Source of the DNA: Lineus longissimus
Taxonomy: Eukaryota > Nemertea > Pilidiophora > Heteronemertea > Lineidae
Direction of reading: 5' to 3'
Assembly (NCBI RefSeq): GCF_910592395.1
Contig: NC_088318.1
Location: 3,846,001-3,906,000, forward strand
DNA length: 60,000 bases
The notes below the pieces were generated by a model. That model had not been told where the DNA came from. It did no database searches and saw only the letters and a list, made by a program, of their open reading frames with translations. The position numbers and the translations under genes are program-made. Position 1 is the first letter of the stretch, and each line of letters opens with the position of its first letter. Below, piece after piece: positions 1 to 13,800 of the stretch.

Positions 1-1780
1 AGTGGGTAAAGGGTCATCTGAGATGAATAGATGTGGCAGTCTGCCGGGTACCCCCCCCCGTTGCATGTGGGTCTGGGGACCCCCCAAAAGGACCTAAAAT
101 ACCCCTCTAGCTACCGACCTCCTCTGTTCTGACTGTGCTGCACACCATCCATGCAAGACTACATTCGAGAAGAGAAATTGCCATGCAGAGAACCAGTGGA
201 AAACATTTCAGAAACATGTTATTGTTAGCCTTGTATTCATTCAGTGTAGCCGCGCGGGCCTACTGATGCCTGTAACTCGGTCTCGGAGCTTTCTTCATTC
301 CACCCATGGCCAGCACACCTGGTTGCGTTTCTGCTATTTCATCGACATGATCCCGAAGATGTCTGAACCATCTATGTGTGATCTCGTAAACTTTGGGCGA
401 AGTATCATGATTTATTGGGTATTGATCTCGGAATGCATCTGGTTGCCACGCGGAAGACCCCCCCACGAAAATTCACTTGTCAAATTGTAAACGCATCCAT
501 TACTATTACGTTATTGATAGAAAGGTTTCTGAATTTGTGAGATAATGATTTGAATAATCGCTGAAAATTCAGTTTTTCTTGTGCTTTTGAATAGCCAGCT
601 AGGCATTTTCTGGTTGTTTTATGGGTTGAGGGAGCTGCTCATACCAGAGGGGAAATTGGTCTCTTTTGGGGCAACTACCGTAGGGGAATGGTCTTTTTCG
701 TGATGCTGGCAAAGACTTATATTATAACGGTCTGGATTTTGGGGAGATACACACATATCTTAGTGGTGTGATTTGGCAAAATTCAGGAAGGGCGAGAGAT
801 ATTTGCTTTTTGATTTACCGAAATTGCCGGTCGAGGGTTGGGATGGGGTTCACTCCCTTTGCCCCCACCCTGTATCAAAGTACATTACCAGTAGAATCCG
901 CAAGAAGGCACAGACTGCCATCCATTCATCCAATCCAATTTCAACAAACAGATACCTTCCCGTAAGAAATTTGTGTTGAACAAAATGGACAAGAATTCAT
1001 CTATTTTGATTAATGGAATTTTCACAAACCAGGTGAAGATAATTGGGTTACTGGTTCGCATCAGACTCGAATCACCTTAGGAAATGATATCGATTTTGGG
1101 TTGGTTTAGAGGCAAAGTAAATGTGACCTTTATCTTATTGAATTTGAGATGTTATTTAGCCGAGAGGGGGCGGGCTGACAGAGTCTGTTGCTCTAGTCCT
1201 GTGATTCAAAAGACCATGTATTATGATTCTGTGCACTGCTGACCAGCAAGGCTTACCTTATGAAGCTGAAATTTTCATAAACTAGCTATATAAAATTTTA
1301 TAAGATTCCTCTAACCTCAGGAAGTGATATCGATTGGATGCAAAAGTAAATGTGATTAGTAATTGAAAGGGGTTTCGGAGAGTTCCTGGTTCCTGAAGAG
1401 ACTGGCACCGTGTTGGTCCAGTCGTGCAAGTGTTAAAAAGAAGCCTCACATTTTACTAGAAAATGCAATAATTGTTTGTGGTTTGAAAGCAAACCCTGGT
1501 CTCTACAATTCCCAATACTGCCTCAGCAGCTCCAGGTTATCCAACTTTGATTAAATTCAGCAAATGCGTTGTCTGCTTAATGCTTGACTTGTAATTGCGT
1601 CATCATATCGGTGGAAAGCGTCTGGTATCGACGGCATTAGAAAAACCACTCGTAATGTATCGTTTGGGGAAAATATGTGGATTTGTATGGTAAAGTGGTA
1701 CAATTATAGAACCTGCAGTGTAGAAAATGACAGACAGTACTGATTATTGTACACAGAGGCTCTAAATATTAAGTGTACTT

Positions 1781-1935
1781 CATAAACTGCTGGAGTGGCA
1801 CAGTGAGAACATTGGCTTATGTCAACTCTAAGGTACCTGGTTTGATTCCATGTCGGACTTGTATATACTCATGTGATGAAGCGGGTAGCTCTCGTTTTCT
1901 CCAGGTTTTCTGGTTTCCTCCTACATATACAGTAG
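1781..1935 (+). repeat. tRNA-derived SINE-like element
   Basis: An A-box-like stretch (GGCACAGTGAGAACATTGGC) and B-box-like GGTTTGATTCC are followed by GTTTTCTCCAGG...GGTTTCCTCC, a tail also seen at 51990-52015. Spacing fits a tRNA-head SINE. Family not identified. Confidence 0.55.
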
Positions 1936-3160
1936 AATTAGCCCTAACATGTCTTAAGAGCCAAATGTAGGCTACTTCCTTTTGAAATTGTGCATGTGCA
2001 AAGACATGCATATCTAATATTTTAACCCTTGACATTTCAAGACTCGGAACGTGGGTGTAGGTGGTTTTATATATCTTGTTGTAACCTTTCTTTATCACGA
2101 CGCATGCATCACATTAATCTATTAGTGCAGACATTTCATAACAATATCCATGATCAGCTTCAGAAATGGACCAGATAGTTGTCAGTTGTTACAAAGGTGC
2201 TAAGCCGTATGACCTTATTGCGTTGGGAAAAGATTTTCGGCAACAATAGACCCCGCCTGATATTGTCTCTGACGTCTCTAAAATTTGTTTAAGAAAATAC
2301 TTGGGCGAGAATTTTGTGGCCAATAACTGGTACATCCATTTGATTGGGCACTGTGTGTTAGTGATTTCAGCCGGCTTCACTGTCAAAATTACTGCACCTC
2401 AGGTGATATTTTCTGGACCAATATGTCTCTCGATCTCGAATACCAATACTTCCGTGTGTTGCGGAGGTCTGCATGTATACATGTTTGCGCTTACTCTATA
2501 GATTCTAGACCACCACAGCTACTCTGTGCTAGACCTAATTTTACCTCCATGTCTTGTAACAAGTATGTACTCGTTTCTGCCCCAGATCTTCGAAAGAATG
2601 TTAGGCCAGCTAACAGATGTTATGCTATGCAACGTGATCAAGAAATACATTTCAGTGTTTATTGAAGGTAAATATCATGAAATGTATGAGGAGAGGTACT
2701 TGACTTTTAGATAAAAGAGGGTCACTGATGAAATGCAGAACCGAATCATCGAATGGAAATTGTCGAAACAAAACGAAATGTAACAAGCGAAACAAAATCG
2801 TCGAAATGTGACACAAATTGGCATCATTGTGCCGTGTCATGATGTGCCTCAACGAAGAATATCAAAGCATGCTTTCCCATCAGAGGTAGAGAATGAGATG
2901 TCCGTGACTTCTTGGATGTACAGCGGAAAAAAGCTGTGATCTATAGACACCTCGGCCACTTAAGCGTACAAAATATAAATGCCACAAATTAGCATTATTG
3001 TGACATGTGCGTCTGCCTGAGAGAATCAAAGATAACCAGTGAAGAGGCAAACACAGTCTGCACAAGATATATTATGGATCGTGAATTTGACAATCCAACG
3101 AAGAAAAACAGTTAATTGGCTTTGTGTAGGTAACGATGGTCCTCGGCATTTGGTGACATT

Positions 3161-3240
3161 CTGGCTAGAGCGCCAGGCTCATAATCAGGATGTCCTTGGT
3201 TCGACTCGTGAAAGGATCCCCGCTGTTTCATATTTGTGTG
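3161..3240 (+). repeat. tRNA-derived SINE head (family with 17172-17385)
   Basis: TGGCTAGAGCGCCAGGCTCA followed by GGTTCGACTC (A and B boxes), then GAAAGGATCCCCGCTGTTT. The copy at 17172 shares GCTCATAATCAGG and GAAGGATCACCGCTAGCTGTTTT. Degenerate and 3'-truncated. Confidence 0.6.
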
Positions 3241-3640
3241 TTGTATTGGTCAGGAGACTAAACGAAAATTGCCTTCATCCACGAGGTTCGGAATTTCTCT
3301 TCCATCAGATATAAGGTTGAAACAAGCTGGAGAAAAACTAATGCCAGCCTTTCACATTTTGCTGTCATGACAGTAGTATGTCCTTTTCATCATCAGTAAG
3401 TTCTGTGGTCAGCACTAACCAGCTATCCCACCAAGTCCATGGGGACACTGACCTGTCACACATTATTGATGGCGCCTCTGTCCATGGGGTGATCAGCGAC
3501 CATTCCTAAATAAATAACCATTTTGCCTTCGAGCTTGAACACTGATTGACTTTCAACATCTCGTGGGGAGGTAAATCCTACGTTGCTAGTCCTAAAGGAA
3601 CCATAAGCGATGCGAAAATCAAAACCTGATTGGATTACTT

Positions 3641-3815
3641 AGGAACCTCCTTTAGCGGACACCTCTCCAATAAGGACCCCTCTCTATTAAGAACACTAGT
3701 TTGGACCCAAATTGGTTGTTTCTCTTCAATTTCACCCCTTTTTTCAGGACACCTCTATCAAGGACATCATTTGTGAGTCCCCAGGGTGTCCTTCATGGAG
3801 AGGTTGTTCTGTAGA
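3641..3815 (+). mobile_element. Degenerate mariner-like MITE (family M)
   Basis: Carries the same blocks as the better copies at 8095 and 9443: GGAACCTCCTTTAGCGGACA at the left, a middle ACTAGTTT...AAATTGGT, and GGTGTCCTTCATGGAGAGGT at the right. Ends have lost the clean CAGT terminus. Confidence 0.6.
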
Positions 3816-4418
3816 GTGAAATGATATTAGTCACCTGATGTTGGCCGATTTGAACCCCCTGCTCCTACCTATAATCCTCCTTTAAACAAGCAAGAACAAT
3901 TTAATTCTATAAGTTCCATCCCTCTAAAAACTTTAAGCCTATGCTTATGGGGATGCACAAAAGGATTCAAGCTGCTACAGTACATGTCAAAAGAACGAAT
4001 CTCTTTTGTCGCCATCCACACAACCTTGTCACCCAGATTAGGTGTCAATGATTTTCAAAATCATTAATCTCAAGAATACAATATCGCCCTCCTTTCACGA
4101 CTCTTTTGGTAGAATCTTTTGAAATCGGAGAAATTGGTGATTCACGCCCGATATCGTCAGAGGTCAAGGTTATTTCCTCGTCAACTTCGTAACCATGGCG
4201 AGGTAGCTTGTGGACATTCTGTTTGACAGAAGATCATAAAATTATTATTGGAAATGAGATCTTTGTCGTCGTCTGTTAGTTTTTATAAGGATATCTGTTA
4301 TTCAGCTTGAAGCGCACGCATCGTGGCATTTTTTCAAGATACTCAGGAGGTTGTTAAATTCGTGCGTATCATTCTTTACTGAATGTATGAATGGCTTTGA
4401 TACCATCCGTACGAGTTT

Positions 4419-4729
4419 CAGCCCATGTGACATTGTGTATTTAGCTACGTTACAGCCCATGTGACATTGTGTATTTAGCTACGTTACAGCCCATGTGACA
4501 TTGTGTATTTAGCTACGTTACACTACAGCCCATGTGTCATTGTGTATTTAGCTACGTTACAGCCCATGTGACATTGTGTATTTAGCTACGTTACAGCCCA
4601 TGTGACATTATGTATTTAGCTACGTTACAGCCCATGTGACGTTGTGTATTTAGCTGCGTTACAGCTCATATGACATTGTGTATTTAGCTACGTTACAGCC
4701 CATGTGACATTGTGTATTTAGCAACGTTA
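4419..4729 (+). repeat. 34-bp minisatellite, 9 copies
   Basis: Nine head-to-tail units of 34 bases that begin CAGCCCATGTGACATTGTGT and end AGCTACGTTA. Copy 3 has a 5-base CACTA insertion; the rest differ by 0-4 substitutions, so the array is young or homogenised. Copies 7-9 are the most diverged. No coding potential. Confidence 0.95.
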
Positions 4730-6270
4730 CTATTTTCCTGACCCAACCGTATATACGAACCCTTTTTAAGTGGGACTCTAGGCAGGAGCAGATGGGCTTA
4801 TTTGGCCATGTTCAGATGACTAATATACACAGTAAGGGCCCTGGGTCATGTCAGATTCAGCACTAAATAAATTCCTCGTACAAGCATGAATCATTTCGAC
4901 GTACTGTGAGATGTGAGAGACCCCTATTGGCAACTTCGTGTAATTACATATTGCCTGCCTAGCTGCTGCCTATATCATCCCGTTAAGGTACAGAGTTTCT
5001 TTGGCAGAAAGGAAGCAACCAAAGACTTGACTTCCACTATTTAAAAGAAACATTGATTGATATAAAGGCTATCACTGGTGTCGGTGTGAATATCATAAAA
5101 GATGATAACTTATTTCATTTGCATTGGAACATGATTTGTTAAATGAAAAAAAACATGTTTCCTTAGCTGCTTGTAATGATTAATGATATGTTGTAGTATT
5201 TTTCCAAAAAATTAAAACTTTTTTTGCCAAATTGTTGTATGAATTTGTGACATGAACCCAACACTACCTCTGTGAAGTGTTGACACAGACAACACTGTAT
5301 ACTCGTCAGAGTATTCAATTTCCCGACTGCGGGGAAATGAAAGCGCGGAGCGGCATCAACCGCTTCAAAAGCGGCAACGTAATTGCCACGGGTGTGTATA
5401 AAAAGGTTCAATTTCTTATTTCTTAAAAACGGCGAAAAATCATTCACGACTACATGATCGACAAAATTGATCTTTTGCAACGCGAGGATGGCTCCTTTCA
5501 TTTGGTCGTGATTGATCTTGCCTCATTTTGATTTCATCCACTTAAGCCAGAGTCGGCTTTTCGGAGGTGAATTCGATTTCATTATTTCAAAGGTGTTTGT
5601 TGCTAAGACTCACTTGCCTTATCAAATTGGCAGTTCACTTGAAGACTTTAAAGGGAATCTTCCTTTAGTGAATTCAGTAGGTGCTGAATAACAAAGCCGA
5701 GGGTCAAACTAGATCGGTCTGGATTTACAAAACAAGTTTTGGCATGTCTCTGCAATCTGGGTTTGCAAGGGATCACTTTGACTGATTTTCATCAAACGCT
5801 CAGAAGAAGAAGAATTATCAAAGCATATAATATTTCATATATCATAAACAAACTCAACAGATGACTTTCTAAAGGGCAAATTTTGATATTTCGTTCGCAT
5901 ATTCAGTCCATTTCAACAAATACAGAAAAATCAGTAAAGCAGAGAGAGAATTGACAAGTCATTTTTTGACTTGGTTATTATCACAACTTGGTGAAACGTT
6001 TTGGTGTGATCAAAAGATTCTCTATCCTGGGGTTTCCTTTCTGTACCATTCTATTATGCTGATCAAGGCCTATTTGTGGCAGCGAACGTCTTTGAAAATC
6101 TGACTTCAAAGACGTGTCCCTTGTTTTGTGAAGATTTTGAGCGTATAATGTTGATGTGTGACCTTCCCGTGAGAACATCCTCAGAAGAAAATTGGTTGTA
6201 TCATCTGCTTTCATACTCCCACTTCTAGTGAGATTGAAGCATTAACCCTAAATGATGGTTTGTTGGTGTA

Positions 6271-6335
6271 CAGTAGAACTGCTCTATTAAGGACACCCTT
6301 AGGACTGACAAGTGCTGTCCTTGTCGCACATGTAA
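6271..6335 (+). mobile_element. Terminal fragment of family M MITE
   Basis: TA followed by CAGTAGAACTGCTCTATTAA, then GGACACCCTTAGGACTGACA, as in the copies at 9443 and 35721. The rest of the element cannot be followed beyond about 6335. Confidence 0.6.
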
Positions 6336-8094
6336 TCCATGTCACCAGCCAGTTGGCTACTTGCAAGAGCAGTCCAGCAGTGGAAGAGTTAAGTCATTTT
6401 GTATTCAAGATCGTCCTCATAAGCGACCATGATTCCTGGTAAATATTTCCCTGAGATGTGGTGTTCATCCTTGAATTTGACACGAAAGCCCTCTACCTTC
6501 CTGGGAAAGTTATACTGTGTAAGAAAAACCTGTGGTACTTTTGATGATTAACAGCTCTTGTGTGTCTGAATGCAATCTCATGCCTCCAGCTCCACTGAAT
6601 GAAAGGTGTAGTGGTGATCCCAGGTTGTGAACATCACATCACGCAAGGAAACTTGCTTCAAAACATGTAATGGCTTCTGGGTAATTCTTTGAAGCTGGTT
6701 GTATTTCATTCAGAAACAAGGAAGCTAATTGAGAATCAAAAGTCGGGCTTTATTTTTTGACACACAATAGTATGCAGGCAGTCAGACAAGTGGAAATCTA
6801 TATCATAATACTATAAGGCGGCTCGCTAAAGTGCCATTTGGGGGTCGTGTTTCGTCTCGAAATTTTGCACGTTTGCAGGTGATATGTTATCCTGATGCAA
6901 CGTCATGTTTATTTTCGGAAATTTACTTCAGCGGAGCAGTAATGAGGGATTTTTAATTGGACACGGTCAATTCTCCTTATCACTCACGGAAGCCAAGCCA
7001 TTGCTGTTTAGTTATGCAGAGGATTAATGAATCACCTGCACTCCCTGTGGGGTGACTAACACTACCTGTTAAACGGCTGGCTGTAGGGGGATGATTGGAA
7101 CAGCCTGTACACGTGTTGACCTGCTGAACCAAGGTTAATGTTATTTTCAATCCACGATTGTAGGTCACCTGATCTTCGAGATTTCGCGGGGAAAGAAATT
7201 GTAAACAAACGCATGTGTGCAGTTCAAATGTAAACAAAACTGTATTTTGATACTTTTGGTTGCTGGACTTGGGTTTTCCCGCAGTAAGGAGCTGGGGTCA
7301 AATTGATGGTCTATCGTATATTGGTACTGTATTAGCCAGAGCTAGCCCTTGATTATGAAGGGATTTTCAAATTAAGGTTACAATGGTATGTTTATGTGCT
7401 CACCACAGCTTTCAAAACTTGATGTATCTGAAGAGGCACTCTGAACTTGGCATGGCCTTATCAAGGAGCTGCTCACGGTGCTGAACTTCTAGCTTGCCTG
7501 TCGACTAAGTGCCTTGCCCGAGATCATGCTACATGTAGGAGGAGCACGCATTTTAAAGTTTTAGTAGTGATAGTGCAATTGGTCCGAGCCATTTGGAGGC
7601 CGACATGTGAAGGCCTATCTGGGTTCTCCTTCATCTCCGTATAAAAAGGGGCATATTGCTGACTAAGGAACGAGGTATATTCACATTGCCTCATCATCTC
7701 ATTCGGACCAATTGATTTACTTTTATATGCACGCATACAGCACGCCACAGGGTCCGAGTCTGTGGACAAATGGTTGGTTTAATTTGTCTCTTCGATATTG
7801 CTCCTTTGATATTGCATTATATTTTCATTGCAATTCAATCTATTCAAGGTATAGCCCATTTGAACCTGCCTGCGCCACGGGTACAATGCTAGTATTTTCA
7901 TATAATATGACATGCTTGACGATTGTTTATGAATAGTGAGGTGTCATGGTCTGAATCGGAATGGGTTGCATTTGGACGACCAGTGCTGTATGCTATAGGA
8001 AAGAGGGTGGAGTAAAAATATTCATATTCCCGACAATAGGCTTGTTGATCATTTGACTTGTACAGTTTGCTATGCTTTGTTTTGTTCCATTGTA

Positions 8095-8254
8095 CAGTGG
8101 AACCTCCCTTAGCAGACACCTCTCTATTATGGACACTAGTTTTGGTCTCAAATTGGTCGTTTCCATTCAACTTGACCTCTCTAAACAGGACACCTCTCTA
8201 TTAGTAACATCACTTGTCAGTCCTGAGGGTGTCCTTAATAGAGAGGTTCTACTG
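8095..8254 (+). mobile_element. Mariner-like MITE, family M, 160 bp
   Basis: Starts CAGTGGAACCTCCCTTAGCA, ends GAGAGGTTCTACTG, with TA on both sides (8093-8094, 8255-8256): imperfect terminal inverted repeats and a TA target duplication, as in Tc1/mariner elements. No transposase. Open frames across it are artefacts of the repeat. Opposite orientation to the copy at 9443. Confidence 0.8.
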
Positions 8255-9442
8255 TACATGTCTTTGGCTTGTATTCGCAAAAACAACCTGTCTCCTTGCT
8301 ATGTTATAGACGACCTCACCGTGTTAGAAACATATCCTCCACATCCAAATTCCGCACACATAAAACCATGATGCACTGTTGGTGTAATCGACAAAAGTGG
8401 AACCGACATGCCCGTTCTCGTTGATTCTATTGTTGTCAGTCTGATCTCCTAAAATGTAAAAATACACCCATTATTTGGATTAGCAATTTCAGCCAGGTTA
8501 TTCCAGTCGTACTCTGTCGAAATAACCTGTATATTTTTCAGTATTTCCTGTGCATACTGTCTCTGCAAACTCTGTACAGTGACAACTAAGTGATTTTGAA
8601 TCTGCGCAGGTCTAATTGCCACTTTGACTCAATTTAAACCCAATTTATTTTCTGTGCTTGTGCAATTTTTTTAAAATTGCTTATTTGCTCCCAAGTTGTA
8701 GGCTGTGATTTAATAGAACAAAGGATGGTATTGAAGCTTTGCAGACAGGACCGTATCTAGGATTTTCGTCGGGGAAGAAAACATTTTTGCCATTTTCATC
8801 CTAAGTCAGCATGAAAGTGTGTTTTCCTATCGACTTCTGGGGGCCATACCCTCTCCTCCTCACTCCACAATCAGGTCTCTCGTTTAATATACATGCAGAC
8901 ATGCATGAAATACTGTATTTAAAAGCCTACACCATTCATAAAAACTTTGTAATTGGTAAATGAATTTGAAAATTTCTCACTGCGTAAATAAGTACTGAAT
9001 GTATATTGCCACATTGGTGCTGTGTAGACAAATATACAAATACTATACATACCAAGTTTCAGCTAATTTGCTTGCATGATAACTGAACCATGTCATTGTG
9101 TATAACTGCATTTCTATTTTCCTGACCTATGATTAAATACAACGGCGTACCCCGTTCAACTGAAATGAACATGCCTCAAATGTGATGTTTGATCGGCATG
9201 GTATAGGTGGATGCTGCATCTCTAGTAATCCAATACTCATATATTTATAGCATCCATCATATTTCTTTACCTATGGCACAACAATCCGAAATGTCATGTT
9301 GATGTACGGTAACTCATAGGGTATATAATGTTTCATGTCTGGTTGGGATGAATTGATTGTGGATATCGTATGCAATCTACAACAGATGAACTGGCAACTT
9401 AAGATGGCACAGACTCCATAGCATATTTGTAAATATGGAATA

Positions 9443-9623
9443 CAGTAGAACCTCTCTATTAAGGACACCCTTGGGACTGACATGTGATGTCCTTAATGTA
9501 GTGTCCTGATTAGAGAGATCAAATTGAGTTTGAATGGAAATGACCAATTTGGGACCAAAACTAGTGGCCTAAATAGAGAGGTTGTCCTTAATAGAGAGTT
9601 GTCTGCTAAGGGAGGTTCCACTG
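9443..9623 (-). mobile_element. Mariner-like MITE, family M, 181 bp
   Basis: Starts CAGTAGAACCTCTCTATTAA and ends GGGAGGTTCCACTG, flanked by TA. It is the reverse orientation of the 8095 copy, with the shared internal block ACCAAAACTAGTG. Non-autonomous. Confidence 0.8.
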
Positions 9624-10496
9624 TATATACTTCTACTGGCCGTGCATCTGCTAAGTTTCCAAGGTCAACCTGTTCTAGCCATTCCATCCTGAATTGCCAA
9701 GAAACTGTGTCCATTGTATGCAGAAAATATGAATGAACACCTGAGCAGTTTGTTTGTAAATTTACCACTTGTATAATCTATCTAAGTACACAATTACTTG
9801 TGCCAATAAAATTACCTGGGCTGTGAAATTAAAGACTAATTGTTCCAGCCTTTAAAGTGTAACTATGCTGCAAAGATAACAGAGTTGCTATTCAAAGGCC
9901 AAGTACATCTGCATAAGCTTTGCTTTCGAGCTTGACCTGTAGATGTACACATACTTATTGATAATTATAAGCTGACTGTAAACCCAAAAATATTCGTGTC
10001 CATTTTCTTTTTGCAGATTTTGCAAAAACCTAGTTTCACGAAAATGAAAATCACAGAAAAAATTTGGCGGGTTACAGTAGTGCAATTTATTTGAGTTTGG
10101 CCTCTTTTGTATTTTCATTGTGATTGTGACGTTTATCTTCGTATAATTGTTTTCTAATGGCTGCTTTTGTCTTTCTACTTATAGGTAAGTTGAAATCTGA
10201 AGTGTGGTGTAACATCTGAGGTGGTAAGTCCATGATCGAGAGAGTGGTATCAACATCCAAAAGGTGGCACTGATTTCTGCGATAGTATGTAACAAAATGG
10301 CGTCCCTTTCCAGACAAAGTTGACGTCGATTCTTCGTCACAATGCAATTGCTAAGTGATGGTCAGCGCCACGTAGCGGCAGCCGTATAGTTTCACTGGTA
10401 CTTTATTTCATCAGATGTTGATATCTTGTTTCCTGCTTTCAAATTGATTAGAAATCTATAGAATGTTTTGATAGATCTAAAATATTTGGATTTACA

Positions 10497-10895
10497 TGCT
10501 TATGGATGCTGGATGATGGATACTGACGATGCAGTACCATAATAATACAGCCACTACATAGTGTTGAGTGCACTTTAAGGTTTGCAAATGATGCTACAAA
10601 CTTCTACAAGTTACCAAGCCACGAGTTGATATGATTTGCAACATCTTGCATCCTGATTTCATACGATATTGTATGACATGAAGCCGTATCGATTGCGAGG
10701 ATCGATATCAGTTATTCGGGATTGCTCACTTATGGATGCTGGATGAAGGCATCGCTGATGAGGTACTCTGTGATTTAGCAAAGTGCAACGTAGCGATGTG
10801 GGCACTTTTAGGGATGGCGAATGACGCCGCTTACTTCGCTAAACTAACAAGTCACATCTTGATTAGATAGTCCGCATCATCTTGCATCCTGATTG
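10497..10895 (+). repeat. Diverged direct duplication, about 165 bp, offset 234 bp
   Basis: The segment 10497-10661 (GCTTATGGATGCTGGATGA ... CATCTTGCATCCTGATT) is repeated at 10731-10895 (ACTTATGGATGCTGGATGA ... CATCTTGCATCCTGATT), with matching but substituted interior. Old tandem duplication or two copies of an unknown element. No ORF. Confidence 0.75.
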
Positions 10896-13800
10896 AGTAG
10901 AGTATTTTCGCTATTGATCTGGTGCCCTAGATAATCTTCAAAGTCATTTCAAATTCTTCCCTTTGAGAACAAACTCGTTATCATTCTTCAGAATTTTGAT
11001 TATAGATGTTTCATATGTCCGGTTATTATTCAATTCTGCTCCTTGAAGCATAATTTATATCAGTATTAGTTGCGAGAATCATAGATCAATCTATGCTCAG
11101 TTGTACTGACCTTGACCTATAAAAGTTGTAAAATGTACCTAACCCAGCATGAACTTTTGTGCGTAAAAACATAAAAATAGTATCTTTACATAAAAAAAAT
11201 ATGTAATATTGATTAAAGGCCGATTTGATTTCACCCCAAGGTTACATAAATCGTATGTGTATTTGATGCAACTATATGCTATATCACCTTTACTTGGAGA
11301 GAAACTCGTGTATATTCTTACTGCTTAATGTACTACTCTTTCATATTGGTGCGAAATTTAATCTGAAATCTGGTTGGTTAGCCCACATTCATACATTATT
11401 CATAGGAAGTGAAAAGGTCACAGATGAGAGTTTGAATCCTGTGATATTTAATCTACAATTCTAAGTGTGATGCTTATTTGTAAATTCATTGATTTTCGTT
11501 TGAAAATCCATATTTGGATTATATATAGGTCATGATTACTAATTATGCTTCATCGAGTAGGAATTGCCCGCGGGCAATTTGCCGGGCGTGATTGTAGCGT
11601 AGTAGCATGCGAGGTTGCGTAGTATTTGTTTTCTGGATCTCAAATATAAGAAAGTGCTGGTGTATGGCGAATGGGTGCAGTGATGTTTATTTTTGTGTGG
11701 GCAGGGCCTTCAGGCAAATATAAATGCCATCAGGCCAAAAAAGAATTATTCTGTGATTGTCATCGAAATATCGCAGTTTCAGGATGTTTTATAATTTTGC
11801 TCAGGAAATGGGTGTTGAATCAATCCCACTTCATGTAGATTACTGAATCCTTGGTCGCACCCCAAGGCACTATGCACCCAGCCCACCTGGCAGATGATAA
11901 AGTTTCAGGTCAATCTGCCCTGAGTTATAATCCAACCAAACCTATACGAGATCTTATATTCAAAACCATCTGTTAGGAATCCCTCCAACTCAAGTTTGCA
12001 GTTTCGTTCTGCACAGTGCTGTCCAGATGTAAGCTTGCTTGCTGCAGGCAATCACTTCCAAGGCATGTTTCAGGTGCATCAAATCGACAAAATAACTGGT
12101 GTGAATATTTGTCTTTTATACGTTATCCACAAAACTTCCCAGTAATTGTGTTTTGAAGATTGTTTTGCCTAGATGACGTATTATATGCGTATTTGATTTG
12201 ACCTACTTTCCAAGGTCAGAGGGGGCAAATGTGGCAAATTTGCCATAAGGCTCAGAACCATTACACGTTTCTCAACTGAATGGCTCTGAAATTAAGTGTG
12301 CATGTTCCTCTATGTCAAGTGATCTAAGGGATAAAAAGTTGGGTTGGATGTGATTCACCACTTGGCCAGCAGAGTGCCAAATCAAAAAACCCTTGAGAAA
12401 ATTCCCCATTTTCCTCTATTTTAGTGAAGATTGTCTATGCCTGTTTACCAAGGAATATTCCTTGGCCAACTTTCCATCCTAGAATTATCAGCAAGCCACC
12501 AGGACAGGCGTACCAATCTAGATGCTTCTTTGATTCTCGTCGAGCAAAGTGGTTCTCATAGCTTTTCAGAGTTTTCTGCCACGAATTCCAGTCTCTCCAC
12601 ACATGATTAATCTAACTCAACCTCCAACCGTTCCTAATCGCCTACAAGCTTTTAAATCCAACCACTTCTCTCGCCTAATAGTCTCACCCCGGGCTGCCAG
12701 CGTACATCATGAAAAGATTTCCTCCTCCCTCCCGACAAACTGTAAATACTAAACAACTTTGCAACGATTCTTTCCTAAACCAGCTGTTTACGGATTCCTC
12801 CTAATCAGCATTGCATACTTTCCTTCCTCTACTGTAAGCAAGTTTATGCACCTGGCAACAATAAGTTTACACAAAACACTTAACAGTCAAATATTTGAAA
12901 CCTTTGCACTTCCTTAAATGGGATTTCGCACGACCAACGTGGACTCAGCCTGATGAAGATGAAGATATAGCTTAATGCAATAGGGTTCCATTCAGAAACT
13001 CGCGTATGACTTGATAATGCATCAATTACTTTGATACTGACTGAGGCGCAGTAAGGCATTGTGTTGCTTGTAGGAAGTTCGCTTTGACTCCAGAGAGATT
13101 GTGCTTTATGTCAGAATTCGTTTACTCTTAGAAACAACCACAATCATTTCAATACTAAAGCGATGCCAACGCCATCATTTTGTCGGTAAAAGTCACATCT
13201 TTGCTGTCCAGTATGGTGGCGCTGCACATCATGTGAACATCAATGACTGCAGGCAGTGCAGTACGATTTCTCTTGCATTATACATCGATGTTCTCCACCA
13301 GTGCTCAAAGTTTGTAAGTGAGAGATCGTCGCCCATTCTGTCACCTGAATTCCAGATATTATTTTGCGTGCATGTGATGCCCTCCTTCCCATCGTCAGCC
13401 GAAACTGTCTCAAGTTTATCGGCTCCAACAAATGATGTCACTTCATCTCCATGGTAACGAGCCAATTGGAAACCCCCACAAAATAGGTATGTCAACTTTG
13501 ACCTTCAGGGTTGAAACTTCAAACAGACAATAGTATAGAACACATCAAAACATACTATGGATGTGATAGAATGATGCAAAATGGCCCCTGGTAAATAATG
13601 ATTTTTCCAGCTTCATGATGTACCTGTTGTGTACATGTACATGTGCACTGTGCCCTTTTGTAGGCCAAGTATGAGCAATTCTTTGGTTGCCGCCCTCAAC
13701 CCAGATAAACCTGATAATTCGCCTATTTTATTTTCCAAGCTGTGAAATTTCTCGAACTTTGCATATTAGTCCCCTGGAGATTACCAATGGACCACCCAGT

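Larger units (their letters stand above)
1..4418. other. Upstream non-coding stretch
   Basis: Apart from the SINE and MITE pieces listed and a family B fragment at about 1690, I see no gene. Open frames are short, have AT-driven composition and lack exon signals. Confidence 0.6.
4730..10496. other. Upstream non-coding stretch
   Basis: Holds the family M MITEs listed. A 112-codon minus-strand frame at 5163-5501 has balanced composition but no recognisable domain, splice or promoter context. Otherwise nothing supported. Confidence 0.55.

Noticed and set aside
5163-5501. 112-codon minus-strand ORF with several Cys and His
   Set aside because: No recognisable zinc-finger spacing or family; isolated in non-coding sequence.
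8072-8371. 99-codon + strand ORF
   Set aside because: Most of it is the family M MITE; the same text appears at other copies in broken frames.
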